The notes: a model not told the origin generated them from the sequence alone. A DNA stretch of 35,022 nt from a bacterium (GCA_021823625.1 JAKANS010000051.1:1-35022), one strand, 5' to 3'; shown: positions 7,200-16,955, counted from the first letter of the stretch. Made by a program: numbers and translations.

Positions 7200-8225
7200 A
7201 TGAGCGGCTGGCTGTTCCTCGCCGGTTTGGCCGTGGTGGCGTTCCCGGCGCTGGTCTGGCCCCGGCGGGGCCTGCTCGCGCGCTGGCGGGCGTCGCTCGC
7301 TTGGTCCGCGCGCGTACACCGCGAAGACGCGTTGAAGCACATCCTCAAGTGCGAAGCGAACCAGGAGGTGCCCACGCTGATCAGCGTGGCGGGCGCATTG
7401 CAGAAGGGGCAACGCCAGGTGGCCGCGTTGCTGGCCGACATGGAAGCGCACGGCCTCGTTTCCTTCTCGGACGGCCGGCTGCGTTTGCGCGAGCCGGGAC
7501 ATGAACTGGCCCTGCACGTCATCCGCGCTCACCGGTTGTGGGAAAGTTACCTGGCGGATCAGACCGGGGTGGCGGAGGCGGAGTGGCATCGGCAGGCGGA
7601 CCGGCAGGAGCATCTGCTCTCGCCCCAGCAAATCAGCGCCCTGGCGGCTGCGCTCGGCAATCCCACCCGCGATCCACACGGCGACGCGATTCCTGATGCC
7701 ACCGGAGAATTGCCGGCCGAGCCGGGCCAGCCGCTGGGCGCCACCGAGATCAACACGCCGGTGATGATCACGCACATCGAAGACGAGCCGGAAGCAATCT
7801 ACGCGCAGCTTACCGCGCAAGGTTTGCGGGCGGGCATGAAGGTCTGTGTGTTGGAAAAATCTCCCGAGCGCATCCGCTTTTGGGCGGACGGCCGGGAGCA
7901 CGTACTGGCCCCAATTTTCGCCAACAACATCGCGGTATCAGCGTTGCGCGAGTTCCGGCCGGCCGATCTGTTCGAAGAGGAATACCTGGCCGGGCTTCAG
8001 CGGGGCCAGGTCGCAAAGGTGATTGGCCTGTCGCCCGCCTGCCGGGGGGCGGAGCGGCGGCGGTTGTTGGATCTGGGTTTCGTGCCTGGCACTTCAGTGG
8101 AGGTGGACCTGGTCAGCCCGACGGGCGACCCGACCGCTTATCGGGTTCGGGGCACGGTGGTGGCGTTGCGGCGCGAGCAGGCGGGCCTTGTTCGCATCGC
8201 CACAGAAAGGCGCATCGCGGCATGA
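7200..8225 (+). CDS. membrane-anchored DtxR-like regulator fused to two FeoA domains
   Basis: A 341-residue protein with four parts. One N-terminal membrane helix spans about residues 4-20. A winged helix-turn-helix of the DtxR/MntR type covers about 38-100, followed by a DtxR-like dimerisation/metal segment (about 100-140) with H-R-L-W-E-S-Y-L and a cluster around H130, D134, E137 and H138. Two SH3-like FeoA domains lie at about 180-255 and 265-338; the second has the typical R-R-L-L-D-L-G-F-V-P-G-T. FeoA normally assists the FeoB iron permease, and DtxR proteins repress transport genes when iron or manganese is plentiful. A good ribosome site, GGAGGT at 7185-7190, fixes the ATG at 7200. The stop overlaps the next start (ATGA). 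A role as DNA-binding regulator, FeoA-like accessory protein, or both, is inferred. Confidence 0.8.
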   Translation: MSGWLFLAGLAVVAFPALVWPRRGLLARWRASLAWSARVHREDALKHILKCEANQEVPTLISVAGALQKGQRQVAALLADMEAHGLVSFSDGRLRLREPGHELALHVIRAHRLWESYLADQTGVAEAEWHRQADRQEHLLSPQQISALAAALGNPTRDPHGDAIPDATGELPAEPGQPLGATEINTPVMITHIEDEPEAIYAQLTAQGLRAGMKVCVLEKSPERIRFWADGREHVLAPIFANNIAVSALREFRPADLFEEEYLAGLQRGQVAKVIGLSPACRGAERRRLLDLGFVPGTSVEVDLVSPTGDPTAYRVRGTVVALRREQAGLVRIATERRIAA

Positions 8226-9088
8226 ACACTTCGGCATCTACATCGCTGTCCACGACGGCCGCGCCGCCTTCCAAGGTGTGCGCCGATTGCCAGGTTTATC
8301 GCGCCGCCCGCCTCAAGAAACTGGGCGTCGCCGTGGACAAATGGGATTACATCGTCGCGCTGGCGGGCAATCCGAACACGGGCAAGAGCACGGTCTTCAA
8401 CGCGCTGACAGGCCTGCGGCAGCACACCGGCAACTGGCCGGGGAAAACCGTGACGCGCGCCGAGGGTGGGTTCGAGTACGCCGGGCGGCGATTCAAGCTC
8501 GTCGATCTGCCCGGCACCTACTCCTTGCTTTCGACGAGCGTGGACGAGCAGGTGGCGCGCGATTTCATCTTGTTCGGCCGGCCGGACGTGACAGTGATCG
8601 TGGTGGATGCCACGCGGCTGGAACGCAACTTGAACCTGGCCCTACAGGTCCTCGAAATCACCGACCGCGCGGTAGTTTGCGTGAATTTGATCGACGAGGC
8701 GAGGCGGCACGGCGTGCAGGTGGATGATCGACAGCTCGCGCGAGATCTGGGTGTGCCCGCCGTGCCAACCTCGGCCCGTCACGGCGAGGGCCTGCCGGCG
8801 CTGTTGGAGGCGGTGAGCGAAGTGGCCTCGGGCAGGTTGATCTGCCGGCCGCACCGTCTCGCCGCCGAACCACCCGCAATCCGCGACGCCGTGCGCGAAT
8901 TGAGGGCGCGGATTCAGGCCGCCTATCCGCACCTGCCCAACGTCCGCTGGCTCGCGCTGCGCCTGCTGGGCGGCGACGAACACATCGCCGAGGCGTTGCG
9001 GCGCGGGGAGTTCGCCGGGCTCGAAACCGAATCGCGCCTGGAAGCGGCGGACGCTTCAGACGCGCAACCTCAATTGACGGTGCCATGA
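8222..9088 (+). CDS. feoB: FeoB GTPase-domain protein (N-terminal half of a split FeoB)
   Basis: A 288-residue protein that corresponds to the cytoplasmic G-protein part of the ferrous-iron permease FeoB. G1 is G-N-P-N-T-G-K-S-T at residues 49-57, the switch region reads T-G-N-W-P-G-K-T-V near 69-77, G3 is D-L-P-G at 95-98, G4 is N-L-I-D at 155-158, and G5 T-S-A is near 183. A helical segment follows, equivalent to the GDI domain. There are no membrane helices. Residues 20-23 form a C-A-D-C pair ahead of the G domain, a possible metal or redox site. It starts inside the stop codon of the DtxR-FeoA gene and its own stop overlaps the start of the permease half (ATGA at 9085-9088), so the three products are probably made in coupled amounts. 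Confidence 0.9.
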   Translation: MNTSASTSLSTTAAPPSKVCADCQVYRAARLKKLGVAVDKWDYIVALAGNPNTGKSTVFNALTGLRQHTGNWPGKTVTRAEGGFEYAGRRFKLVDLPGTYSLLSTSVDEQVARDFILFGRPDVTVIVVDATRLERNLNLALQVLEITDRAVVCVNLIDEARRHGVQVDDRQLARDLGVPAVPTSARHGEGLPALLEAVSEVASGRLICRPHRLAAEPPAIRDAVRELRARIQAAYPHLPNVRWLALRLLGGDEHIAEALRRGEFAGLETESRLEAADASDAQPQLTVP

Positions 9089-10524
9089 ACGCGATTGCCA
9101 ATTTCCAAGCCGCTTCAGTCGAGGATCTCCTCAGCGCTGCCCAGCGCCTCCGCCAGGGTATTCCCGGCGACCTTCATGAGCACGTCGTGGAAGCCATATA
9201 CGGAGATGCGGCGCGAATTGCGGACCGCGCGGTCACGCGTCCGGGGGCGCCGGCGCGGCCCGCCGTGGACCGCACCATTGACCGGATCGTTACCAGTCGG
9301 GTCTGGGGCTTTCCGATCATGCTGGTGCTCTTCACGGTGGTGTTCTGGGTGACCATCAGCGGAGCCAACGTGCCTTCGCAGATGATCTCCTCGGTGTTGG
9401 TTGACCGCCTCTATCCCTGGTTGCGCGAAACGGCGGCCAGCGTGGGGTTGCCGTGGTGGCTGCGCGGTGTGTTGATCGACGGCATGTACCTGGCGACCGC
9501 CTGGGTGGTGAGCGTGATGCTGCCGCCGATGGCGATTTTCTTCCCGCTGTTCACTTTGCTCGAAGATTTAGGCTATCTGCCGCGGGTGGCATTCAACTTG
9601 GATAACTTGTTCAAGAAAGCCGGCGCGCACGGCAAGCAATCGATGAGCATGATGATGGGGTTCGGCTGCAACGCGGCCGGGGTGGTGGCCACGCGGATCA
9701 TCGACAGCCCACGCGAACGGTTGCTCGCCATCATCACGAACAACTTCGCGCTCTGCAACGGCCGCTGGCCGACGCAAGTGCTCATGGCCACGGTGTTTAT
9801 CGGCTGTCTGGCGCCGTCGCATCTCGGCGGGCTGACCGCCGCGGTCGCCGTGACCGCCGTGGCCGCGCTTGGTGTTGGCATGACCTTCCTGGTTTCTTGG
9901 GGGCTGTCGCGCTCGGTCCTCCGTGGCGAGGTCTCCACGTTCAGCCTGGAATTGCCGCCTTACCGGCCGCCGCGCTTGTGGCAGACGCTGTATTCGTCGC
10001 TGATCGATCGGACGATCTTCGTGCTGTGGCGGGCGGTGGTTTTCGCGTTGCCGGCGGGGGCGGTGATCTGGCTCTTCGCGAACGTGCGGATTGGCGGGGT
10101 CAGTCTCGCAAACTACGCCATCGACTGGCTCAACCCCGTAGGGGTGTTGCTGGGCCTCAACGGGGTGATCCTGCTCGCTTACATCATCGCCATTCCGGCG
10201 AACGAAATCGTGATTCCGACCGTGCTCATGTTGACGGTCATGGTAACGGGCATGACCGGTTTGGGCCACGGGGCGGGCGTGATGTTCGACCTCCGGGATG
10301 AAGCGACCCTCAAAACGCTGCTGCAGGCCGGCGGTTGGACCACCCTCACCGCGGTGAACCTGATGCTCTTCAGTCTGCTGCACAATCCTTGCAGCACAAC
10401 CATTTACACGATATACAAAGAGACCGGCAGCCGCCGTTGGACCGTGGTCGCCTCGCTGTTGCCGCTGGCGCTGGGGGTGGTGGTTTGCGCGGCCGTCGCC
10501 GCGGTCTGGCGGTGGTTGGGCTGA
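9085..10524 (+). CDS. feoB: FeoB permease-domain protein (C-terminal half of a split FeoB)
   Basis: A 479-residue inner-membrane protein equivalent to the transport part of FeoB. About 75 mostly soluble residues are followed by around 8 membrane helices. The first Gate motif is clear: [13 protein letters not shown], then G-F-G-C-N-A-A-G with the conserved cysteine, then [13 protein letters not shown]. The second Gate region is near residues 360-390, and a late cysteine motif, N-P-C-S-T-T, is near 433. Its length plus that of the GTPase protein (288) gives 767, the usual size of one-piece FeoB, so the two genes together make a complete transporter. The product would import Fe2+ into the cytoplasm. 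It is the last gene of the operon; nusA follows after 225 bases. Confidence 0.92.
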   Translation: MNAIANFQAASVEDLLSAAQRLRQGIPGDLHEHVVEAIYGDAARIADRAVTRPGAPARPAVDRTIDRIVTSRVWGFPIMLVLFTVVFWVTISGANVPSQMISSVLVDRLYPWLRETAASVGLPWWLRGVLIDGMYLATAWVVSVMLPPMAIFFPLFTLLEDLGYLPRVAFNLDNLFKKAGAHGKQSMSMMMGFGCNAAGVVATRIIDSPRERLLAIITNNFALCNGRWPTQVLMATVFIGCLAPSHLGGLTAAVAVTAVAALGVGMTFLVSWGLSRSVLRGEVSTFSLELPPYRPPRLWQTLYSSLIDRTIFVLWRAVVFALPAGAVIWLFANVRIGGVSLANYAIDWLNPVGVLLGLNGVILLAYIIAIPANEIVIPTVLMLTVMVTGMTGLGHGAGVMFDLRDEATLKTLLQAGGWTTLTAVNLMLFSLLHNPCSTTIYTIYKETGSRRWTVVASLLPLALGVVVCAAVAAVWRWLG

Positions 10525-10625
10525 GTCTGGCGCGGCCGTGAGCGGCCTGCCCGGGTGGCGCCTGGCTGCGAGACCGCCAAGGGACCCGCACAAGGCGAGA
10601 CGCCGGTCTGGTTTGGAAAACCGTC

Positions 10626-10654
10626 TTGACGCTCCTTACTCCGCCCCATACGCT
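10626..10654 (+). promoter_or_regulatory. candidate promoter for the nusA-infB gene block
   Basis: TTGACG at 10626-10631 is separated by 17 bases from TACGCT at 10649-10654. The -35 match is good and the -10 match weak. Transcription from here would give a leader of about 90 bases that contains the terminator-like hairpin at 10696-10730. Confidence 0.35.
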
Positions 10655-10695
10655 ACTCATGCAATCGATTACACCGCTGGTTGTCCAGCACGGCC

Positions 10696-10730
10696 AAGTC
10701 GGAGAGCAAAATCTGCCGACTTTTTTGTTT
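10696..10730 (+). terminator. terminator-like hairpin in the nusA leader
   Basis: AAGTCGG at 10696-10702 pairs with CCGACTT at 10716-10722. The stem can extend inward by AG/CT across a one-base bulge. The 3' arm runs directly into a T-rich tract (TTTTTTGTTT, 10721-10730). This has the form of an intrinsic terminator, yet it ends only 19 bases before the nusA start codon. It could end the feo transcript, or act as an attenuator for nusA. Confidence 0.6.
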
Positions 10731-10749
10731 CCCGGATGGTGGATCGGAT

Positions 10750-12039
10750 ATGAACAACGAGCTATTGGCGGTTCTTGATTTCTGGGAGCGCGAGAAGGGC
10801 ATCCGACGCGATGTCTTGGTCGCGGCTGTCCAGAACATGCTGATTACCGCTGCGCGGAAGGCGATCGGCCCGGCCCGCGACATGGTCTGTATGGTGGACC
10901 AGAAAACCGGCGACATCCACGCTTGGGCGAAACTCATCGTCAGCGAGAAGGTGATTTCCAAACATGACCAGATTTCGCTCCCGGAAGCGCGCCGCATCAA
11001 ACCTGAGGCTCAACTGGGCGAAGAAATCCAGGTCGAGATCGGCTCCGAGCAGATTCAGCAGATTTTTGGGCGCATCGCGTCGCAGTACGGCAAGCAGACG
11101 TTGATGCAGGAAATCCGCAAGGCGGAGAAGGAGTTGATCCTTGAAGAGTTTAAAGACCGGGTGGGCGACATCGTGGCCGGAACGGTGCGGCGGTTCGAGC
11201 GGTCGGATGTCACGATCGACCTGGGCCGGTATGAGGCCTTGCTGCCCAACCGCGAGCGGGTACCCACCGAGGAATACCAAGTGGGCGAACGCCTGCGCTG
11301 CTACGTGAAGGCGGTGGAAAACACGCCGCACGGACCCGAGATCATCCTGTCGCGGGCGGATCCGCAGTTCGTCATCAAGCTGTTCCAGTTGGAGGTGTCC
11401 GAGATTGCGGACGGCACGATTGAAATTCGCTCCATCGCGCGCGAGCCGGGTTTTCGCACCAAGCTGGCGGTCTATTCGCGGGACCCCAAAGTGGACCCGG
11501 TGGGCGCCTGCGTGGGCCTGCGCGGCCAGCGGGTCAAAAACATCGTTCGCGAACTGAACAACGAGCGCGTGGACATCATTCCGTGGTCGTCCGATCTGCG
11601 AACCTTCATCACGGCCGCGCTGAATCCCGCCACGGTCAGGAGCTTCGAGGTGGACGAAGCGCGGCAGCGCGTTCGGCTCCTCGTCAACGCGGACCAGTTG
11701 TCCCAGGCCATTGGCAAGCGGGGCCAGAATGCGCGACTGACCTCGCGCCTGACCGGCTGGCAGGTGGACATCGACGCGGAAGCGGCGCCGGTCAGCGGCT
11801 TCGAGCAAAAGGTGGCCCAAGCGGTGGGGGCCCTGGCGGCCATTCCCGGCTTGACCGAGGTGCAGGCCGACGCGCTGGTCCATCACGGTTTTTTGAGTCT
11901 GGAGGACTTGCTCCAGGCCGAGGCATCCGACCTGGCGGAGATCGCCGAGATCGGCGAGGCCGCCCCGACGGTGCTGGAAGCCGCACGAGCGGAGGCCCAG
12001 CGCCGCATGGTCAACATCACCCCTGCAAGCGCCGCATAG
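10750..12039 (+). CDS. nusA: transcription termination/antitermination factor NusA
   Basis: A 429-residue protein that binds RNA polymerase and controls pausing, termination and antitermination. Domains in order are the N-terminal polymerase-binding domain (about 1-125), an S1 RNA-binding domain (about 130-200, with V-G-D-I-V-A-G-T-V-R-R), KH1 (about 225-295, with the K-V-D-P-V-G-A-C-V-G segment) and KH2 (about 300-350, with Q-L-S-Q-A-I-G-K-R-G-Q-N-A). A C-terminal helix-hairpin-helix region ends with repeated L-A-E-I-A-E-I-G-E. The ATG at 10750 gives the family-typical start, with a GGTGG ribosome site at 10738-10742. An in-frame upstream extension across the hairpin is not protein-like. The usual upstream partner rimP is absent here; infB follows 81 bases later. 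Confidence 0.96.
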   Translation: MNNELLAVLDFWEREKGIRRDVLVAAVQNMLITAARKAIGPARDMVCMVDQKTGDIHAWAKLIVSEKVISKHDQISLPEARRIKPEAQLGEEIQVEIGSEQIQQIFGRIASQYGKQTLMQEIRKAEKELILEEFKDRVGDIVAGTVRRFERSDVTIDLGRYEALLPNRERVPTEEYQVGERLRCYVKAVENTPHGPEIILSRADPQFVIKLFQLEVSEIADGTIEIRSIAREPGFRTKLAVYSRDPKVDPVGACVGLRGQRVKNIVRELNNERVDIIPWSSDLRTFITAALNPATVRSFEVDEARQRVRLLVNADQLSQAIGKRGQNARLTSRLTGWQVDIDAEAAPVSGFEQKVAQAVGALAAIPGLTEVQADALVHHGFLSLEDLLQAEASDLAEIAEIGEAAPTVLEAARAEAQRRMVNITPASAA

Positions 12040-12120
12040 GCGCACCGCGCCCCTCTGGTGCCGGCGCGTGGGTGAGCCGGCGTTCGAGGCGGCGTGCACG
12101 GCGTTGGAAAGCAATCGAGT

Positions 12121-14790
12121 ATGCCCGTTCGCATTTACGACATCGCCAAGAAGCTTGGCATCGAGAGCAAGGCTGTTCTTGCCAAGGCCAAGGAGCTTGG
12201 CATCACGACTGCGCGGGTGCCTTCCAGCACGCTCGACAAGATCACTGCGGAGTATTTGGAGGAGCAATTCGGATTCAAACTGGCTCCCCCGCCGCCCCCC
12301 CCGGAACCGCCGAAGGTGGAAATTGTTTCCCCACCGGCGGTCGAAGCCGTGCCGGCCGCAACGGAACCGCCGCCGCCCGCCGCGCCCGTCGAACCAACGC
12401 CCGTTGCTGAACCGATTGCGCTACCTCCGGTGGCCACCGAGGCTCCCGTTGCCGAGCCGGCGGTTACTGCGCCCCCGCCCGCCATCGTAGCCGAGCCTTT
12501 GCAGGCACCGGCGGCCAGCCAGCCCGTTGCCACGCCGCCCGCGCCTGCACCCGAAGTGGCGGCCGAGGCCGTGCCGATCCAGCCGTCCGTTGAGCCGCCG
12601 CCAGCGAGCGCTGCTGCTCCGATCACGACCGTCCCCGCGCCGGCGGCACCGGTAACGCCGCCCCCCGCCGAAGCACCGCCGAAGGTCGTCGTTCCACCGG
12701 CTCCGCCCTTGCCGCCGCCTCCCCCGCCGCCGCCTCCGAAACCGAAGATTGGCGAGAAGGTGGGATTCATTCAATTGACCCCACGCCCGCGGCCGCCCGA
12801 GCGGGGCGCCGCCAAGGCACCGGCTCGTTCCACGCCGCCACCCCGACCCGAACCCGCGCGTGGCCGGGACGGTCGCGGCGCAACGTTTGGGGGCCGTGGC
12901 GTTGCGATGGGAGCCGGCAGACCCGGCGCTGCAGGCGGACCGCCTGCCCGCGGGGCAGCCGGACGTGTCGGCAGCGCTCCCGCGCCGGAAGCGCCCACCG
13001 GCGAGGAAATCATTTTGCGGCCGCCGGTCATTGTGCGCGACCTGGCGGAGAAGCTGGGCAAGAAACCGTTCCAAGTCATCGCCGACCTGATGGAGTTGGG
13101 GGTGTTTGCCACGGTCAACCAGGCCATCGAACCCGAGGTGGCCCAGAAGGTTTGCGCGAAGCACAATTTCCGCTTCAAGGTCGAGCGGCGGGCCAAAGGC
13201 GAAGGCGTCCACGCGCCACCCAAGAAGGAAGAACCGGCCGTCCTCGACGACAAGGTCGAAGATCTCAAACCGCGCGCCCCGGTGGTTACTATCATGGGCC
13301 ACGTGGACCACGGCAAGACGACCTTGCTGGACGGCATCCGCAAGTCGAACGTTGCGGCCGGCGAAGCCGGGGGCATCACCCAGCACATCGGCGCGTACAC
13401 CATTTCCGTGCCGCATCCGGAACGGAAGGGCGAACTCCAGCAGATCACTTTTCTCGACACGCCGGGCCACGCGGCCTTCAGCGCCATGCGTGCGCGGGGC
13501 GCGAACGTCACGGACATCGTAGTGCTGGTGGTGGCGGCCAACGACGGCGTGATGCCGCAGACGCTCGAAGCACTCAGCCACGCCCAGGCGGCGAAGGTGC
13601 CCATCGTGGTGGCGGTCAACAAGTGCGACCACCCCAATGCGAACCCGATGTTGGTGCGCAACCAGCTTCAGGAAAAAGGCCTCATTCCGGACGAGTGGGG
13701 CGGCAACACGTTCTTCGTGGATGTCTCTGCGCTCACGAAACAAGGCGTGGACCGGTTGCTGGAAATCATTTGCTTCCAAGCCGACCTGTTGGAACTCAAA
13801 GCCAACCCGGACCGCGAGGCCAAGGGCAACGTGGTCGAGTCCGGCCTGGAGCCGGGCGGGCCCACCGCCACCGTGTTGGTGCGCAACGGCACGCTGCGGC
13901 TGGGTGACGTCGTGATTTGCGGCGGGCATTACGGCCGCGTGCGCGCCTTGATCAACGAGGAGAACAAACGCCTCAAAGAAGCCGGCCCGTCCGTGGCGGT
14001 CAAAGTTCTGGGTATGAACGGCGTGCCCGAAGCGGGGTTGGAGTTCAACGTGGTGGCTTCCGAAAAGGTGGCCCGCGAAATCGCCGCCGAGCGCGGGTTG
14101 GCCGTCCAAGGCCAGGAAAAGGAAGCCCGTCCGCTGCGCACCCTCGAAGGCTTGTTCGAGCAGCTCTCGCAGGAAAACGCGAAGGTGCTCAAAGTCGTCG
14201 TCAAGGCGGACACCCAAGGTTCGGTCGAGGCCATCGTCGATGCCTTGAAGAAGGTCGAGAACGACAAGGTCAACCTCGAGATCATCCACAACGCAGTGGG
14301 GACCATCACCGAAAGCGACGTGGTGCTCGCCTCGGCTTCCAAGGGCGTCATCCTCGGCTTTCACACGCGCGTGGACAGCAGCGCGGCGGAACTCGCCAAG
14401 CGCGAAGGGATCCAGATCAAGCTTTACGCCATCATCTACGAACTGATCGACCAGGTGAAGGAAGCCATGGCGGGTTTGCTCGAACCGCTGCTCAAGGAGG
14501 CGGTGTTCGGTTCCGCGGAAGTGCGCAAGGTTTTTGCCCTCTCCAAGGGTGGCAACGTGGCCGGTTGCGTGGTGACCAGCGGGCGGATCGTCCGGGGCAA
14601 GGCACGCATCGTGCGCCGCCGGAACACGATTTACGAAGGCTTGATCCAGACGCTGCGGCGGTTCCAGGACGAGGTCAACGAAGTGCGCGCCGGCATGGAG
14701 TGCGGGATTCGCCTGGAGGGCTTCGACCTGTTCGAGCCGGGCGACGCGATCGAGTGTTACACGATCGAGAAGGTTGCCCAGAAACTCTAG
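12121..14790 (+). CDS. infB: translation initiation factor IF-2
   Basis: An 889-residue GTPase that brings initiator tRNA to the ribosome. An N-terminal IF2_N domain (about 1-50, opening [13 protein letters not shown]) is followed by a long proline/alanine-rich linker (about 56-290) and a second IF2_N domain (about 298-345). The G domain has G1 G-H-V-D-H-G-K-T at 393-400, G3 D-T-P-G-H at 446-450 and G4 N-K-C-D at 500-503. Domains II, III and IV follow, ending [13 protein letters not shown]4 has Cys where Ile is usual, which should not prevent guanine recognition. Start 12121 is chosen over an in-frame ATG at 12094 because it gives the conserved N-terminus. It forms a block with nusA and rbfA. 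Confidence 0.97.
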   Translation: MPVRIYDIAKKLGIESKAVLAKAKELGITTARVPSSTLDKITAEYLEEQFGFKLAPPPPPPEPPKVEIVSPPAVEAVPAATEPPPPAAPVEPTPVAEPIALPPVATEAPVAEPAVTAPPPAIVAEPLQAPAASQPVATPPAPAPEVAAEAVPIQPSVEPPPASAAAPITTVPAPAAPVTPPPAEAPPKVVVPPAPPLPPPPPPPPPKPKIGEKVGFIQLTPRPRPPERGAAKAPARSTPPPRPEPARGRDGRGATFGGRGVAMGAGRPGAAGGPPARGAAGRVGSAPAPEAPTGEEIILRPPVIVRDLAEKLGKKPFQVIADLMELGVFATVNQAIEPEVAQKVCAKHNFRFKVERRAKGEGVHAPPKKEEPAVLDDKVEDLKPRAPVVTIMGHVDHGKTTLLDGIRKSNVAAGEAGGITQHIGAYTISVPHPERKGELQQITFLDTPGHAAFSAMRARGANVTDIVVLVVAANDGVMPQTLEALSHAQAAKVPIVVAVNKCDHPNANPMLVRNQLQEKGLIPDEWGGNTFFVDVSALTKQGVDRLLEIICFQADLLELKANPDREAKGNVVESGLEPGGPTATVLVRNGTLRLGDVVICGGHYGRVRALINEENKRLKEAGPSVAVKVLGMNGVPEAGLEFNVVASEKVAREIAAERGLAVQGQEKEARPLRTLEGLFEQLSQENAKVLKVVVKADTQGSVEAIVDALKKVENDKVNLEIIHNAVGTITESDVVLASASKGVILGFHTRVDSSAAELAKREGIQIKLYAIIYELIDQVKEAMAGLLEPLLKEAVFGSAEVRKVFALSKGGNVAGCVVTSGRIVRGKARIVRRRNTIYEGLIQTLRRFQDEVNEVRAGMECGIRLEGFDLFEPGDAIECYTIEKVAQKL
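12286..12760 (+). repeat. proline/alanine-rich low-complexity coding segment inside infB
   Basis: Codons for proline, alanine, valine and glutamate dominate, including two runs of consecutive prolines (near 12286-12304 and 12709-12738). It encodes the flexible linker between the two IF2_N domains. Such linkers vary greatly in length between species and are prone to replication slippage. Confidence 0.8.
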
Positions 14791-14826
14791 GGGCTGCCTC
14801 CCGCGCCGCCCACCGGTTCTTTCGAC

Positions 14827-15189
14827 ATGCAAGGTCGCCGTCATGATCGGGTTCGGGAGTTGCTCAAACGTGAACTGAGCAACCTCCTGCTGCGCGAGTT
14901 TCCCATCGCCGAGACCGGCTTGCTGGCAGTCAACGAAGTCCGGTTGTCCGGCGATCTGAAGCGGGCCACGGTTTATGTCGGCACGGTCGGGAATCCGGGG
15001 CAACGTCACCGTGCCTTCGAACTGTTGCGCGAACACCGCCCGCGGCTGCAGAGCCTGCTGGGACACGCCGTGACGCTCAAGTACACGCCGGAGTTGCGCT
15101 TCGTGGCCGACGATGCCGTGGACCGCGGCAACCGCGTGCTCCAGATCCTCGACGACCTCGAGAAAACGCGGCCCGCCGGGTCTTCGTGA
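14827..15189 (+). CDS. rbfA: 30S ribosome-binding factor RbfA
   Basis: A 120-residue single-domain KH-type protein that helps mature the 5' end of 16S rRNA in the small subunit. The start R-V-R-E-L-L-K-R-E-L-S-N-L-L and the segment V-R-L-S-G-D-L-K-R-A-T-V-Y-V are typical of the family, as is the C-terminal T-P-E-L-R-F-V-A-D-D. It ends at normal length. It lies 36 bases after infB and 60 bases before the DHH phosphoesterase gene on the same strand, the classic infB-rbfA order. No strong ribosome-binding site is visible. Confidence 0.95.
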   Translation: MQGRRHDRVRELLKRELSNLLLREFPIAETGLLAVNEVRLSGDLKRATVYVGTVGNPGQRHRAFELLREHRPRLQSLLGHAVTLKYTPELRFVADDAVDRGNRVLQILDDLEKTRPAGSS

Positions 15190-15249
15190 CCGGCGCCCGC
15201 CGTGGTTCAGGCTGTTCGGCAAGACGCTCCGCGCCGCTAATCGACATTG

Positions 15250-16233
15250 ATGAAACCCCGCCCAAAAATCGTTGACCGCATCCTTGAGGCGATCAAGGCG
15301 AGCCAGACCATTTGCGTCGTCGGCCATGTTCGGCCCGATGGCGATTGTGTCGGCTCCCAACTCGCGCTGGCGCTCGCCTTGCGCGCCGAGGGCAAGCAGG
15401 TGACGGTCTGGAACGAGGATTCGACACCGACCAAACTCAAGTTTCTCGATCCCGAAAACCTGTGGTCGCCACCCCAGTCCGGCCAGACCTTCGATTGCGT
15501 GGTGGCCACGGATGCCGCCAACTACGAACGGCTCGGCCGTGCGGGGGATTGCCTCAAAGAACGCCGCGTGCTCATCAACATCGACCATCACGCGAGCAAC
15601 ACCCGGTTCGGCGACATCAACTGGGTGAGCCGGCGGGAGCCGTCCACTGGCGAATTGATTCACCGGCTGCTCAAATACGCCGGCTGGTCCATCACGCCGC
15701 ACATGGCGGATTGCCTGTTCGCCGCCGTGTCCACCGACACCGGGTCGTTCCAGTACGCCTCGACCCGGCCCTCCACGTTCGCGGTGGCGGGCGAACTGGT
15801 GAAACGCGGCGCAAACCTGGGCCGCGTGTGCCACGAGATTTACCAATCCTACCCGCTCGCCCGCGTGCGCCTGCTCCGGCACGTGTACATGAACTTCCGC
15901 TTGGTCCACGGCGACCGGACCGCCTATTTCTGGCTCAAGCCCCGCGATTTTGCCCGGACCGGCTCCCAGCACGCGGACACCGAGGGCCTGATCGACCACA
16001 TCCGTGCAATCGAACCGGTCGTGGTGGCGTGCGCCTTCGAGGAAGTCGAGCCGGCCGTGGTGCGCGTGAGCCTGCGCTCCAAAAGCGCGCGCGTGGACGT
16101 GAACCGCATCGCCGCGCTGTTCGGCGGGGGGGGGCACGCGGCCGCCGCGGGCGCGCGCATCGCCGGCCGACCGCTGGGGGTCCAGCGCCGGGTTCTCAAC
16201 GCAATCAAGAAAGCCTTGAACTCCGCTGTCTGA
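15250..16233 (+). CDS. nrnA: DHH-family phosphoesterase, NrnA-like oligoribonuclease/pAp phosphatase
   Basis: A 327-residue enzyme that degrades very short RNAs and dephosphorylates 3'-phosphoadenosine 5'-phosphate. The N-terminal DHH domain has H-V-R-P-D-G-D-C-V-G-S (residues 26-36), the catalytic Asp in V-V-A-T-D-A-A, and the name-giving I-D-H-H-A-S-N. The C-terminal DHHA1 domain carries the substrate-binding glycine loop F-G-G-G-G-H-A-A-A-A-G. The ATG at 15250 directly follows an in-frame TTG and is the better start. Its TGA overlaps the truB start (TGATG at 16231-16235), so the two are probably translationally coupled. nrnA between rbfA and truB is a common arrangement. Confidence 0.92.
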   Translation: MKPRPKIVDRILEAIKASQTICVVGHVRPDGDCVGSQLALALALRAEGKQVTVWNEDSTPTKLKFLDPENLWSPPQSGQTFDCVVATDAANYERLGRAGDCLKERRVLINIDHHASNTRFGDINWVSRREPSTGELIHRLLKYAGWSITPHMADCLFAAVSTDTGSFQYASTRPSTFAVAGELVKRGANLGRVCHEIYQSYPLARVRLLRHVYMNFRLVHGDRTAYFWLKPRDFARTGSQHADTEGLIDHIRAIEPVVVACAFEEVEPAVVRVSLRSKSARVDVNRIAALFGGGGHAAAAGARIAGRPLGVQRRVLNAIKKALNSAV

Positions 16234-16955
16234 TGCCGCTGACCAATTACGATCCCTTCGACGGAGCCCTGCTGGTGGACAAGCCGGCCGGGCCGACTTC
16301 GCACGATATCGTGGACCGCCTGCGCCGGCGGTTCGGCATCAAAAAAGTCGGGCACGCCGGCACGCTCGATCCGAACGCCACCGGCCTGCTCATCATGCTG
16401 CTGGGCCGCGGCACCAAGCTCTCCGACAAACTGATGTCCGCCGACAAGGTCTATGAAGGCACCATGAAGTTCGGCGAGGCGACCAACAGCTACGATGCCG
16501 ACGGCGAAATCGTGGCCACGTTGCCGGTGCCGCCGTTGACGGTGGAGGCCTTGAACGAGGCCACCGCGCCGTTCGTCGGCGACCTCATGCAGGCGCCGCC
16601 GATGGTTTCCGCGGCGAAGGTTGGAGGCGTGCCGCTGTACAAACTCGCCCGCAAGGGCGTGGAGGTGGAGCGGAAGCCGCGACTCGTTCACATCTACACC
16701 TTCCGGTTCACGGACTACCGGGAACCCATCGGCACGTTCCGCGTTGCCTGCACCAAAGGCACCTACGTGCGGAGCCTGGCGCACGACCTCGGCCAGAAGC
16801 TGGGTTGCGGCGCGCACCTCGCCACCTTGCGGCGGACCGTCTCCGGCAAGTTCTCGGTGAACGATGCCGTGTCGCTGCCGCAGTTGCTCGAGCTGAGTGC
16901 GGCGGAGTTGGCCCCGCGGGTGATTCCGTTTCTCAAGCTGGCGGCGGCGGAATGA
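16233..16955 (+). CDS. truB: tRNA pseudouridine-55 synthase TruB
   Basis: A 240-residue enzyme that makes pseudouridine 55 in the T-loop of tRNAs. The motif G-H-A-G-T-L-D-P-N-A-T-G-L-L contains the catalytic Asp at residue 46. Also visible are the opening G-A-L-L-V-D-K-P-A-G-P-T-S-H, Q-A-P-P-M-V-S-A-A-K-V-G-G, and R-V-A-C-T-K-G-T-Y-V-R-S-L-A-H-D-L-G. The C-terminal PUA domain present in some family members is absent or reduced, as in many bacteria. The ATG overlaps the stop of the preceding gene by one base. The gene looks complete. Confidence 0.96.
   Translation: MPLTNYDPFDGALLVDKPAGPTSHDIVDRLRRRFGIKKVGHAGTLDPNATGLLIMLLGRGTKLSDKLMSADKVYEGTMKFGEATNSYDADGEIVATLPVPPLTVEALNEATAPFVGDLMQAPPMVSAAKVGGVPLYKLARKGVEVERKPRLVHIYTFRFTDYREPIGTFRVACTKGTYVRSLAHDLGQKLGCGAHLATLRRTVSGKFSVNDAVSLPQLLELSAAELAPRVIPFLKLAAAE

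Noticed and set aside
12421-16137. Very long open frame on the minus strand (1238 codons) across infB-nrnA
   Set aside because: It is the complement of four well-recognised genes, is rich in His/Arg/Gln, and matches no family; it is a GC-rich shadow.
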